Source: Alnus glutinosa (taxonomy: Eukaryota; Streptophyta; Magnoliopsida; Fagales; Betulaceae). Taken from it: a DNA stretch of 64,000 nucleotides. The notes under the pieces are model-generated. The model did not search any database. It was not told the origin of the DNA and saw nothing but the letters and a program-made list of their open reading frames with translations. The position numbers were made by a program, and so were the translations under genes. How positions within the stretch are numbered: position 1 is the stretch's first letter; the number at the start of each line of letters is the position of its first letter. Below are positions 20,398 through 30,389 of the stretch, one piece after another. The stretch spans positions 4,464,001 to 4,528,000 of the forward strand of contig NC_084896.1 in the NCBI RefSeq assembly GCF_958979055.1, read 5' to 3'.

Positions 20398-23300
20398 TAT
20401 AGTTTTTTTTCAGGTTTATTGAGTGGATTGACTGCTGTTGTGCTGGGAGTACTGAAAACACCCAAAATGCTGGAGAACTTCTTTTTCCTGTTTCTTCTGT
20501 CAGTCCTTGCAGGGATACCATGTTTCAGCATCCAAGAACCAAATCTTGTGACCTTCTAGCTCAACTGCCTTGTTCCATACCCCTTGATTCTGGGTATCAT
20601 ATAGTCATTCATTTATTTATTATCAGCCATATATTTATTAGTATTTCAATTTTTTTTTCCACATCTCAAAGTGTTTTTAATCTAATTGATCGATGGTGTT
20701 ACCTTTTTGAACAGAATTTATGCACAGACCTTGATAACACACCAACCCAGTTGGTTAAACTTCTCAAGTATTACAACAGAACCAAGTGTTCTACAGGTGA
20801 GTATCCCTTTAAAACAAATAAAAATAAAAAAAAAGGAAAAGAAAAATTTTATATGCACTAGTCCCAACTGCATACTTCCCAACATGACAGTATGGATTGT
20901 TTAATTGGGATTTTCACTGCCATGTCAGGAGTGTATATAGTATTTTTAGGAAAAAAAAACACCCCAGTTCATAAATATGGGTTAGTCATTGTCCTATTCA
21001 CATTTGCAGGAAACTGTTGGCACTAGGGTTTTGATTCCACTGGCAGGAGGAGTTATTGAGCTGTTTGCTACAAAACACGTATAATGTTTCTTACTTAAAC
21101 TCCTTCCTCGCATTTCTTTAATATGAACTAACTTTGCAAATACCCTTTTCTTTGTTTATGATCTAAAGAAAATGATATTTTCATGATCACTATCATATTG
21201 AGAAAGTATATGTAAATTAATTTTCAAGTACTACAGGTTGCTGAAGATCAGCATGTCGTTGATCTTATCACAGCTGAATGCAACATTTCAATGGATCAGG
21301 AGGCCCTCATCAACTCAAGCAACATGGACACAAGCTTCAGTACTGTTGGTGTAAATGATCATCAAAAGGATCCCAATAACCATTTCCAGCTACCAGTTTC
21401 ACCCGCGACACCATTAGAAAATCTGAATCTACCATACGACATCTCTGTTGACAGAATTCGCTTATGTGATTCTCCAATGAACTTCCTTCACCAATTTAAT
21501 TACACTTCTGAAGACAGAACTAAGAACGACATGTATTATGAAGGATCAAACAATTCATTCATTTCTGACAAACCAATCAACCCATTTAAATCTTCCACTG
21601 ATCAGAATCATGAGCACCCAAATCAGATGGATATGCAGTTTATGGAGCCATTGTTAAACAAGGAGCAGCCGGTCGGAAATGATAAGGATTCAATCAAGCA
21701 CGAGACGGGAAGAACAGGTTCAATATCCGATTGCAGTGATCAGTTTGACGATGAGGATGATGCAAAGTATAGGCGAAGGACTGGAAAGGGGCCTCAATCG
21801 AAAAACCTTGTTGCTGAAAGGAGGAGAAGAAAGAAGCTTAATGATAGGCTCTATGCCCTTCGGTCTTTGGTTCCTATTATTTCTAAGGTAATAAATCTTT
21901 AACCCTTTGCTTGGTTCATGATCACAAGAACTAGAATATTTATTGGAGAAGATTGTATGTTAAAGTTTGTTTAATTATAATGCTACTAAGTAGATTGATA
22001 TATATACAGTATAGTTGGGATGACGTGAAACTGAATCAACCATTAATTAATTTATAGGTTGATTTTTATTAACACGTTATCAAATTGTGTGGTAATGGTA
22101 TAATATTAGTCTACTAAATACATAGCGTTACTCAAAATTTATATAATGACGGTGAAAAATCTAATGCCGCCTGTGTATGTTCAGCTGGATAGGGCTTCTA
22201 TCCTAGGGGATGCAATTGAATTTGTGAAGGAGTTGCAGAAGCAAGCCAAAGAACTCCAAGATGAGCTTGAAGAGCATTCAGATGATGAAGGAGGCAGAAA
22301 CACATTTAGTAGTGGCAACCACCATCATGTCCAACCCGAAATTCTAAACCAAAATGGTGAACATGATAAAGCTCCAAATGGAATTCATGGGGGAGGCAAT
22401 GGCATTGTCTCGAAACAAAATCAGGAGTCAGAAAGTACTAATGACAAGACACAGCAGATGGAGGTACCTAACTAATGTTCTTTTCTATTCTTTTGTTCTT
22501 TGAAATCTGTTTTCTTTGATTTCTTTATGAGAAAAGGGAATGGGATCGATCACAACTATAGGTGCAAGTGGAAGTGGCTCAGATAGATGGGAATGAGTTC
22601 TTTGTGAAGGTATTCTGCGAGCACAAGCCTGGCGGATTTGTGAGATTAATGGAGGCATTGAACTCTCTGGGACTGGAAGTAACAAATGTAAATGTGACAA
22701 GCTTCAGAGGCCTTGTGTCTAATGTTTTCAAGGTGGAGGTAAGTTGCTTCTAGCTAACACTCAGAATCCATTTGAGTTTGCCCGTTTGAGTTTGCAATTT
22801 CAAAACGTATAATTTAAAAATAACGATTTTAATTAAAACGCGATTTTTAAAAACATATTAAGCTTTTTGTAAATTCGCATGTAGTTTGACTTTTAAAATC
22901 ATATGTTTTTAAAAACGCGCACTATTTACTGTGATTTGAAAAGCGTGTGATACTCCAGTCCCACATTAGGAAGATGTCTAGCCCATATAAAGTGGGTGGT
23001 TTATAAAGACATTCATAGGTGCTAAGTCTATAACGCACTGGTCATATATTGGAAAGATAAGTAGCTCACGTAGAGTGGATGGTTTATAAAGATAGTCATG
23101 AGCGCTAAGTCCCACATTGCTTAATTATTAGGTGAAATTGGGCTTTATAAAGAATTCTAGGGACACTTCAAATTGACTAGTCTTTTTGGAATGATAGCGC
23201 AGATGTGGCTAGCGCTTTTCCTTGTGTTGTTACAAATGGTATTAGAGCCACCTAGTAACGCCAAGCTATGTGGTACTGGAGCGCTCTATGACGTGGTCCT

Positions 23301-23980
23301 GACAAGGACGTCAAGAGTTTAAGAGGGAGAGTTTGTAACACACCGGTCCCATATTTGGAAGATAAGTAGCCCACGTAGAGTGGATGGTTTATAAAGATAG
23401 TCATGAGTGTTAAGTCTCACATTGCCTAGTTATTAAGTAAAACTGGGTTTTATAAAGAATTCTAGGAACTTCAAATTGACTAGTTAGTCCTTTTGAGTTG
23501 ATAGTGCAGATGTGGCTAGACCTTTTTCTTGGGTCGTTACAAAGTCTCACATTGCTTATTTACTAGGTGAAACTAAACTTTATAATTGATTTTATAGAAG
23601 CTTTAAATTGACTAGTTCTTTTGAAAAAATAGTACAGATGTAACTATCGCTTTCTCTGTATCCTTATATTTCTATGTTTTCAAATCGTAATCTTTTAAAA
23701 TCGCAATATCAAACACGTTAGCCAAAAAGAGTTATATATTGGGCTTCTTTGTGTATGTATTTTATGTTAGCAGAAAAGGGACAGTGAAGTAGTTCAAGCT
23801 GATCATGTGAGGGACTCCTTGCTTGAGCTAACGCGAAACCCATCCAGAGGGTGGCCGCCAGAGATGGCGAAAGCAACAGAGAATTGCAGCAGCACCGAGT
23901 ATCATCATAACCATCACCAACTCATGCACAACCACTGTGCTAGTTCCTACCACCACCACTTACACCATCTTCATAACTAA
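20247..23980 (+). CDS. AMS: bHLH transcription factor ABORTED MICROSPORES (AMS)
   Basis: AMS is the nuclear bHLH regulator of tapetum development and pollen-wall formation in anthers. Eight exons join in frame: 20247-20347, 20414-20593, 20715-20796, 21010-21078, 21237-21887, 22185-22463, 22562-22738 and 23774-23980, giving 581 residues (the Arabidopsis protein is about 570). The N-terminal interaction domain reads [20 protein letters not shown] and [20 protein letters not shown]. An acidic, Ser-rich middle precedes the bHLH domain at about 333-391: basic [20 protein letters not shown], an intron exactly before [18 protein letters not shown], then the second helix. An ACT-like domain follows at 455-513 ([20 protein letters not shown]). 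The last exon ends in a His-rich tail typical of AMS. The seventh intron is enlarged by a MITE with a TRIM inside it. The start Met could be the fifth residue instead of the first. Confidence 0.95.
21985..22125. repeat. Small MITE-like repeat in AMS intron 5
   Basis: The segment carries gggatgacgtgaaactgaat and, inverted, aacacgttatcaaattgtgt around a short AT-rich loop, with an inner cross-pairing of aatcaacc and ggttgatt. The layout resembles the foldback at 43600-43790. It lies in the intron that divides the bHLH domain and does not touch the splice sites. Confidence 0.4.
22778..23715. repeat. MITE-like repeat, copy 3, split by a TRIM
   Basis: Left part 22778-22945 (gcccgtttgagtttgcaatt and aacgcgatttttaaaaac) and right part about 23669-23715 (aaatcgtaatcttttaaaat, ending tatcaaacacgttagcc) belong to the family seen at 1-246 and 4925-5193. 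The two parts are separated by the LTR fossil at 22946-23668, so the MITE came first. All of it lies in AMS intron 7. Confidence 0.65.
22946..23541 (+). mobile_element. TRIM-type LTR fossil in AMS intron 7
   Basis: The LTRs are 22946-23234 (starts tgtgatactccagtccc, ends gttaca) and 23334-23541 (starts tgtaacacaccggtccc, ends cgttaca). Between them lie only 99 bases: a primer-binding site tggtattagagcc (23237-23249, initiator-Met tRNA type) and a purine tract aagagggagag just before the second LTR. The first LTR contains an extra internal copy of its opening block of about 83 bp. A partial third LTR continues at 23542-23668. It never encoded proteins and is a terminal-repeat retrotransposon in miniature. 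The LTRs are visibly diverged, so it is not recent. Confidence 0.85.
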
Positions 23981-24245
23981 TTGCATATATATATATGAGA
24001 AGCTAGCACTACTAATTCAAACTTGTTAATTGCTTTCTCCTACAGAGCTTACTTAATTACAATTAACCTTCTGTTGACAAATTTCTACGAGCTTTGTAAT
24101 GGACATATGTTGACATAATTTAAGGGATGAGTAGTACTGTTTAACGTTTTAAGAAATTACTCTACGGCTTGATTTCAACCCAATAGTGTGCCGAGCATAA
24201 TGTCGTTCTTTGGATGCACATGGTTAATTATAGTGTTTACTGCAA

Positions 24246-24674
24246 CTAGGAGTGAAAATGCACGAGGTTAATAATTGTATACTAACCGCTAAATGCTTAA
24301 TTGCTTTTGTAGGCAGTTGAAAAGAACTGCTGACCGCCTAAGGCGAGGCGGTTAGTAGTTTTAAGGGTAAGCAAATATGGCTATTAACCGCTAACCGCCT
24401 ATCCCTATATATATATATATATGCCAAAACGGCGTTGTTTCATATTAGGTTTTAAATGTCACTATACATTCGGCCAAAAAAAAAAAAAAAAAAAAAAAGA
24501 TAAGTCCAAAAAACGTTTAAAATAAGCCAAAAAATAGGTCTAATGAAGGCCAAAAAAAAAAAAAAAAAAGCCCAAAAAGCCAAAATTTAAAAGCGATTAA
24601 TGCAGTGCAATTATAGCTTTAAATAATTGCTAACCGATAGTTATAACCATAGAAGAACTGCATTTTCACCCCTA
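24246..24674. mobile_element. hAT-like MITE downstream of AMS
   Basis: The ends ctaggagtgaaaatgca and tgcattttcacccctaa are inverted repeats. ACTGCAA flanks both sides (24239-24245 and 24675-24681), close to the 8-bp hAT duplication. The interior repeats aaccgctaaccgcct-like words, an AT microsatellite and two long A runs. No coding content. Confidence 0.75.
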
Positions 24675-25329
24675 ACTGCAATTTCTTTACAAATTGACAA
24701 AATTAGGTCACATATTACGACGTTCTTTACTAAAATGTGATCTGCCATATAGTAGTAGTTCACTCGATATCCATCACGTTTATAAATTAACTTAGTAATT
24801 CATGTAATACTTGTCATTATTAGCCTACGTAGTAATACTTGACGTGTCACTCCTTTTCATATACTGTCAAGTACTAGCATGCATGTGTATATACCTCTAC
24901 AGACCAAAAAAAAAAAAACCATAGGGATAGGGCAGTTAAATTTTCCCATCAGTAATTTCCACATACATCATATATTGCACAGAATTCATTACAGTACGCC
25001 TTTGCCTGACCATCTACGTACATCTTGAATGACATATATAATTAATTAACACTTTTCAGGATTGTACGTAACATATTGAATGATTATGATCACTTGATTC
25101 AAACTAACAATTAGGAGGGCATCCAACCTTTCTTTAGTTAGTTTAATCAGATAGGGTATATTACTTGGCTTAGAAAGGAAACCCCATCATTCCTTTTCCT
25201 CTAATTAATTAATGCAATTAGTGGCTTAGACAACGAAAGAGAAAACTACCCATTTGAGTAAAAAGGGAGGAAAAGATTGATTGATATTCCCAATCAATGT
25301 GAGTATGTGACTCGATTTTCCCTCAAAAA

Positions 25330-26290
25330 TTAATCCAATGTTAAATATAATATTCCAAATGCAACTATGTGAATTCCCATGGTCGACCACCTTAAAGGTG
25401 CATAACTTTTACAAGAGTTGAGTGGTGGAGATGGCTCCATTTGCGAGCTGGTTGATGCAGCACTTGAGAGATTAGCCCCAGAAGTAGTGGCACTTGCTTC
25501 TTTAACATCTATGCCAAACCTCATTCCCCCAAGGCAATGTCCGGGGACATTGCAAATGAACCAATGCTTCTTTGCTTGCCTCAGCTTCACTTGATCGTCT
25601 CCACTCTCATACTTTGCCAACACTCCAGAGCTCGCATCACATGATCTATACGTTGCTTCTCTAACTTCATAAGCATTATGTTGCCCCTTCACATATCTAA
25701 AACCTGCACAATATGATTCCATTTAGAACATGCATGAAGCAACCAAATCAAACACCAAATCCAAATGATTTTGTTCGACTATGAGAAACTCATTCGCAGC
25801 CCTTCAATGCATGGGTTCGTTCGACTCACGAGTGGTGAGTCAGTTGACCATAGTGCTGTGAGATTACGCCCGTAGGCGAAAGCTCAAGCTTTATCTAACC
25901 CGTATGAAAGAACTGCTTTGCACGATATTTCGAGATCTAGCTAGTTGGGGAGAACCCCCAGATACCTCGATTACCCAAAAGATTAAAAGAACAAAAAGCC
26001 AAATACCAGAGATGTTAACATTAATTAGCATTTACTATGGAAGGCATGCATATATATAAGAAAGATAGAAGGGAATGTATATGTATATACATACGAAGAA
26101 CATCACCAACGCTAAAGTTGTATTTCTGTGACCATGAGACAAAGTCCCTCCCATCATTCCACTCTTCCTCATCACCAACTGTATAAACCTCTGATGTAGC
26201 AGTAGCAGCAGTACCCTTCAGAAACAAAAAGTTGACCATAAGGGTCATAATTAAGAAGCTGCAATATTTGGAGAACATGGTTTCTTCCAT
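25330..26290 (-). CDS. Phytocyanin (uclacyanin-like blue copper protein)
   Basis: Two exons, 26290-26095 and 25703-25330, join in frame to 189 residues. Residues 1-30 are a signal peptide with a hydrophobic core (FLIMTLMVNFLFLKG). The cupredoxin domain follows (VYTVGDEEEWNDGRDF, then FVSWSQKYNFSVGDVL). The four copper ligands of a type-1 site are visible: His74 (KGQHNAYEV), Cys116 (FICNVPGHC), His121 and Met126 (GGMRFGI). Cys87 and Cys122 form the usual disulfide. The Met ligand argues for the uclacyanin/plantacyanin groups, not stellacyanin (Gln) or early-nodulin-like proteins (ligands lost). A Ser-rich linker and hydrophobic C-terminus (IHIVAFGILYL) suggest a GPI anchor at the cell surface. 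The intron position is the usual one for the family. The substrate or partner is unknown. Confidence 0.92.
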
Positions 26291-26811
26291 AGCTTTAAAT
26301 GTGTGAAAGTAATGTAACTTAATTTGTAGAAAAAATGAATGGGTTTCAGAGGTTTGTGAATGAAGCCTGACAGCAATAAAGACATTTCTGTCATGGTGGG
26401 GATCGATGGCTACATCTTTATTTCTGCCTTCTCATGATCATATGGTCAAGTCTGAATGCTTGCTTATTTCATAATCATTCAGAGGACGAGTAACGTGCAT
26501 CCAACTCGATTCAAATCATTTCTACGGTATATATTATACAATAAACATTGTGCATGCGGGAGTACTAGCTAGGCCCCAAATTTGCATCTAGCTTATACAA
26601 ATTAAGCAGTGGGGGCACCTCAAATTTCTTGGACATATATTGTCCCAATAAACTTATAATGCAAGGGAAAATTAAATACAAAAGATGAAGAAAGTGAGAA
26701 AACAGAGACAAAGATTTATGGATGATTTGGTGTTAGACAACTATGTCTACCGCTAGGAAAGAGCGCAAAATGGTTACATCTTGCTCTTATTCTTTGATGA
26801 AATTTAGAGAA

Positions 26812-27272
26812 AACTTCACTTTGACCCATCTGAATTATCACTGTTTTTGCAATTACTTCCCTAAACTTAAAAAACTCTCAATTTAATTAGTGTATTCATC
26901 TTTTAATTTTTTTCAATTTCATCAATTCGTTAGGATTTTACGTACCTTAAATCCTGTTAAAAATTTTAAAATACTGCTGTTTTTTTTTAATATAAAAAAA
27001 AATTTCAAAGATTCAGGCGTGGGTATTTTTGAAAATTCCGTTAAAGCTTAACCAACACCTAAATCCTTGCATTTTTTTAATTAAAAAAAAAAAGTATTTT
27101 GAAAATTTTGACACCTCTTCATTAGGATTTAATGGAAAATCCTAATGGATGGGTAAAAATGAGAAGAAAAAATAAAATTGAAACATTGATATACTAAATT
27201 GAGAGTTTTGAAAATTTCTATAGATAATTGCTAGTGTGAAAAAAATTTAGAGGGTTAAGTAAAGTTTTCCGT
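26812..27272. repeat. AT-rich foldback repeat, copy B
   Basis: The ends gaaaacttcactttgaccc and gggttaagtaaagttttcc are inverted repeats. Further in, caatttaattagtgtattca pairs with gatatactaaattgagag. The inner sequence is shared with 12060-12500. No coding content. I could not resolve a target duplication. Confidence 0.6.
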
Positions 27273-27603
27273 AAAATTTACAATATAAAATACTCTTATT
27301 TACAGGAAAATTGGAGTAGGTAAAGTTAAAGTTAAGTATATATGATAGTCAAATGATTTGATTACCACCAAATCTAATTACAATGCAAGGTAATTATCCT
27401 ATTAAAAAAATATATACCTAATACTGAACCATATCTTATATTCCAACATTACCTAGTCCTCAAGCAACAAACTAATTTGCTAGCAAGAGTTCAAACGATT
27501 ATACCTATCAAGAAACCCCATGAAGTCTTTATTGGGTGCAAGTCAATGGCACTAAATGCACCCTTAAGTCTCTCATCCAAGCTAATAGCTCCACCAAAAA
27601 ACC

Positions 27604-27770
27604 CTCTCAACATGAATCATTTTGCGTAGAAGTCAAGTCACCCTAAAAGAAGAAAAAATCCTCTCAACATGAACCATTTTGCGTAGAAGTCAAGTCACCC
27701 TAAAAGAAGAAAAAACCCTCTCAACATGAACCATTTTGCGTAGAAGTCAAGTTACCCTAAAAGAAGAAAC
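27604..27770 (+). repeat. Three-unit tandem repeat, 57 bp
   Basis: Units start ctctcaacatgaaccatttt at 27604, 27661 and 27718 and contain gcgtagaagtcaagtcaccc. They are almost identical (one or two changes each), so this is a recent minisatellite expansion. There are no variable spacers, so it is not a CRISPR-like array. Confidence 0.9.
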
Positions 27771-28221
27771 TAATCTAGGTTAACGTTTTCTCTGTTAGAT
27801 TGATTTATATTTTTCTTATCAGCTGCCTATCTTATATTTCACACCTTAGTTTCTCTATAAATTAATATCACACAATGATTACAATCATAAACAACTGACA
27901 ACTCAATACAATTAAGATATTATAGCTAGCCCTTAAGATATTCCTCAATTGTGGACGTAAGCCTCTAACATCGGGCCGCTAGCTCCAAATCTTTTTTGTT
28001 ATCTTTCTCTCTTGCTTTCGCTATTATTCTGTTATCCTTTATAAATTTTAAGGGTAGATGGTAGAAGAAACTTCACGCAAAAGTAACATATATAGTATTA
28101 GTTTTAGTGAAGTTTCTTTTACTCTACTTTTTGTATTTTTTCTTTTTTCTCATAACACAGAAATTGATTTTTTTTGGGGGGGTGGGGGGGTGGGGGGGTG
28201 TTGCTGGTCCACGACGATATA

Positions 28222-28497
28222 AGAGCACATTTGGGTATGTGATTTTTTTTTTTTTTTTTTGTATTCTATTTTATTATTTTTTACTATATTTAAATTGTGA
28301 ATACCAATGAAATTTATTTTTTGAAATTATGTTTGGATGGTTTAAAAAACTTGAGATAAAATTGAAAAAAGTAGTTGAAAACTTAAGTAGAACTCAAATT
28401 TAGCAAAACAACCCAAACATGTATTTCAAAAATTATAAAATATAATAATAATAAATTAAAAAAAGTGTTACCCAAACATGCCCTTAAGTGCTTTATC
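28222..28497. repeat. MITE with TTTGGGTA termini
   Basis: The left end aagagcacatttgggtatgt pairs with the right end acccaaacatgcccttaa, giving a unit of about 275 bp with T-rich and A-rich inner flanks. A G-rich tract (28176-28199) sits just upstream. No coding content. Confidence 0.6.
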
Positions 28498-29039
28498 ATA
28501 AGAAAAAGGAAAAAAAAGAAAAAGAAAAAAAAAGAAGAGTACTTTATTAGGATTATGGTGGATCCTCCCGTTTGGATTAGGATTTTCACTTTGACACGGT
28601 GAACAAGGCCGCCAAGAAGAAATCCAGCAGTGAATTGGATCTTCTATTTTAGTCTCACACTAAATGGGCCCATCATGTGGCAAGAAAAGTTCACATGCAT
28701 GCAACCTTTTAAGCCCATCATTTGGCTTATGGGCTACAATTAGAATTCACTCCGGATATATTCCCACATGTTTTCTTCATTCCCCGTTTGTCCCTATTTG
28801 TAGTTGCCCCTTTAATTTGGAATAGGATCCTCTCCGAGTCTCTATTTGAAATGAAATAGATTTAATGGTCAAGATTTAAAGTTGATACATTTAATGGTAT
28901 ACATGATTTTACATTATTTTACTTTAATTTGGTTTTTCTTTCTTTTCTTTACCGAATGTAATTACAAAAAATAAAAAAAAAAATCTCATCAAGAATTAGG
29001 GGGAAGTAGAGGGGGGCCATAGCCCCCTCACCTCTTTCA

Positions 29040-29042
29040 GTT

Positions 29043-29090
<48 letters not shown>

Positions 29091-29382
29091 GTCTGTAAGT
29101 TTTTATGCGATTTTAATTTAATAATTAGATTTTCAATTTCAAAAGTTAGGTCCTTAGATTTTTCAATGGTTTAAATAAGTCACTCATTTAACTTATTGTC
29201 TAATTAATTAATGACATAACATGTCAGTCTCTCCTCAAACTATTATCTTATTATCAATGTCTCTCACCCTCCTTTCCTCTCCAAAATTACTGATTGAGTC
29301 AATATTCTCTCCAAATTAATAAAATTTGCCAATGTTCCGTAATGATAGAAATATCCTTCATAAAATTAAAAAAAAAAATCTT

Positions 29383-29432
<50 letters not shown>

Positions 29433-29690
29433 CTAAAAACTATTTAACCAAAAAAACAAAAAACCCAAATGGCCAACGGGTGGTGTTTTAATTTTTTTTC
29501 TTTTTTTTTTTTTTTCGAATTTATGAAAATCTTTTTTGTTTATTAAAAATAAAATAAGGTTATTTTTGTCTTTTTACTAACGTGAGAGGACATTACCAAA
29601 TTTTGGTAGTTTGAAACATATTGAGTCATTCACTAATTTGAGGGAGATATTGACAATAGAGTAAAAGTTTGAGGCTTGGGAAGAATGTGC
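29040..29690. repeat. TA microsatellites and inverted-repeat element
   Basis: Two (TA)n tracts lie at 29047-29087 and 29389-29431. Around the second, words on the left (gtctctcctcaaactattat, attgagtcaatattctctcc) are mirrored on the right (aattt gagggagatattgac, gtaaaagtttgag). This makes a MITE-like inverted-repeat unit from about 29225 to 29680, of the same family as 14868-15110. No gene is present. Confidence 0.55.
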
Positions 29691-29933
29691 GTACTTTTTC
29701 CTAAATTTTAAAGATTTTATTATTAAAATTTCTTAAATCTCAATTATTATATTTTTCAAATAAATAACTTGATTAAATAATCAGAATTTATCCACTTCAG
29801 TAAAGTCCACCTAATTTGTTCTCAACAAACAAAGCTCAGACTCAGAGACTTTAAAAAAAAAAAAAAAAAACTCTCAGAATCAGAGGGTCAAAACCCCAAC
29901 AAAAACCCTATCCCCCATTTTCTTGACCCAACA

Positions 29934-30389
29934 ATGGCAGCATTCATGGGCGGTAGTGGGCGATTCCGCGAGTTCCTAAAGAAGTACGGGAAGGTGGCCA
30001 TGGGTGTCCACTTCTCGGTCTCTGCCGCCTCCATCAGCGGCCTCTACGTCGCCATCAAGAGCAACGTCGACGTGGAGTCCATCCTCCAAAACCTCCACAT
30101 GGGTGGCCTCACCGGCAAGGACCACGCTCCAGAACCTGAGACTTCTTCATTCTCTGATGGGTTTGCGAGGGAGGAGGAGGAGAAGACCCATTCGACGGTT
30201 CTGATCGAGGAGAAGGAGAAGAAGCGGAATCGGACGGCAGAGCTCGCGGCCTCGAGCGGTGGGGCTCTGGCGCTGGCTGTGCTGTGCAACAAGGCTCTGT
30301 TCCCGATTCGGGTTCCGATTACCATCGCGCTTACACCTCCGGTGGCGAGGTTCTTGGCTCGGAGGAAGATTATCAAGACCAATGTATGA
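29934..30389 (+). CDS. DUF1279 (FAM210-like) membrane protein
   Basis: A single-exon frame of 151 residues begins at an ATG just after a run of gene-start-like leader sequence (accctatcccccattttctt). The protein opens with FREFLKKYGKVAMGVHFSVS followed by a hydrophobic segment (about 22-40), the DUF1279 signature of FAM210-type proteins of mitochondria or plastids. A charged linker (about 75-100, EKEKKRN) precedes a second hydrophobic stretch (ASSGGALALAVLCNKALFPI) and a Pro-rich IALTPPVARFLARR end. The local base composition is much more GC-rich than the surroundings, as expected of real coding sequence. The molecular role in plants is unknown to me. Overlapping frames on both strands are shadows. 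Confidence 0.88.
   Translation: MAAFMGGSGRFREFLKKYGKVAMGVHFSVSAASISGLYVAIKSNVDVESILQNLHMGGLTGKDHAPEPETSSFSDGFAREEEEKTHSTVLIEEKEKKRNRTAELAASSGGALALAVLCNKALFPIRVPITIALTPPVARFLARRKIIKTNV

Noticed and set aside
27604-27770. CRISPR-like regular repeat
   Set aside because: Units are contiguous with no unique spacers, and this is plant nuclear DNA. It is a minisatellite.
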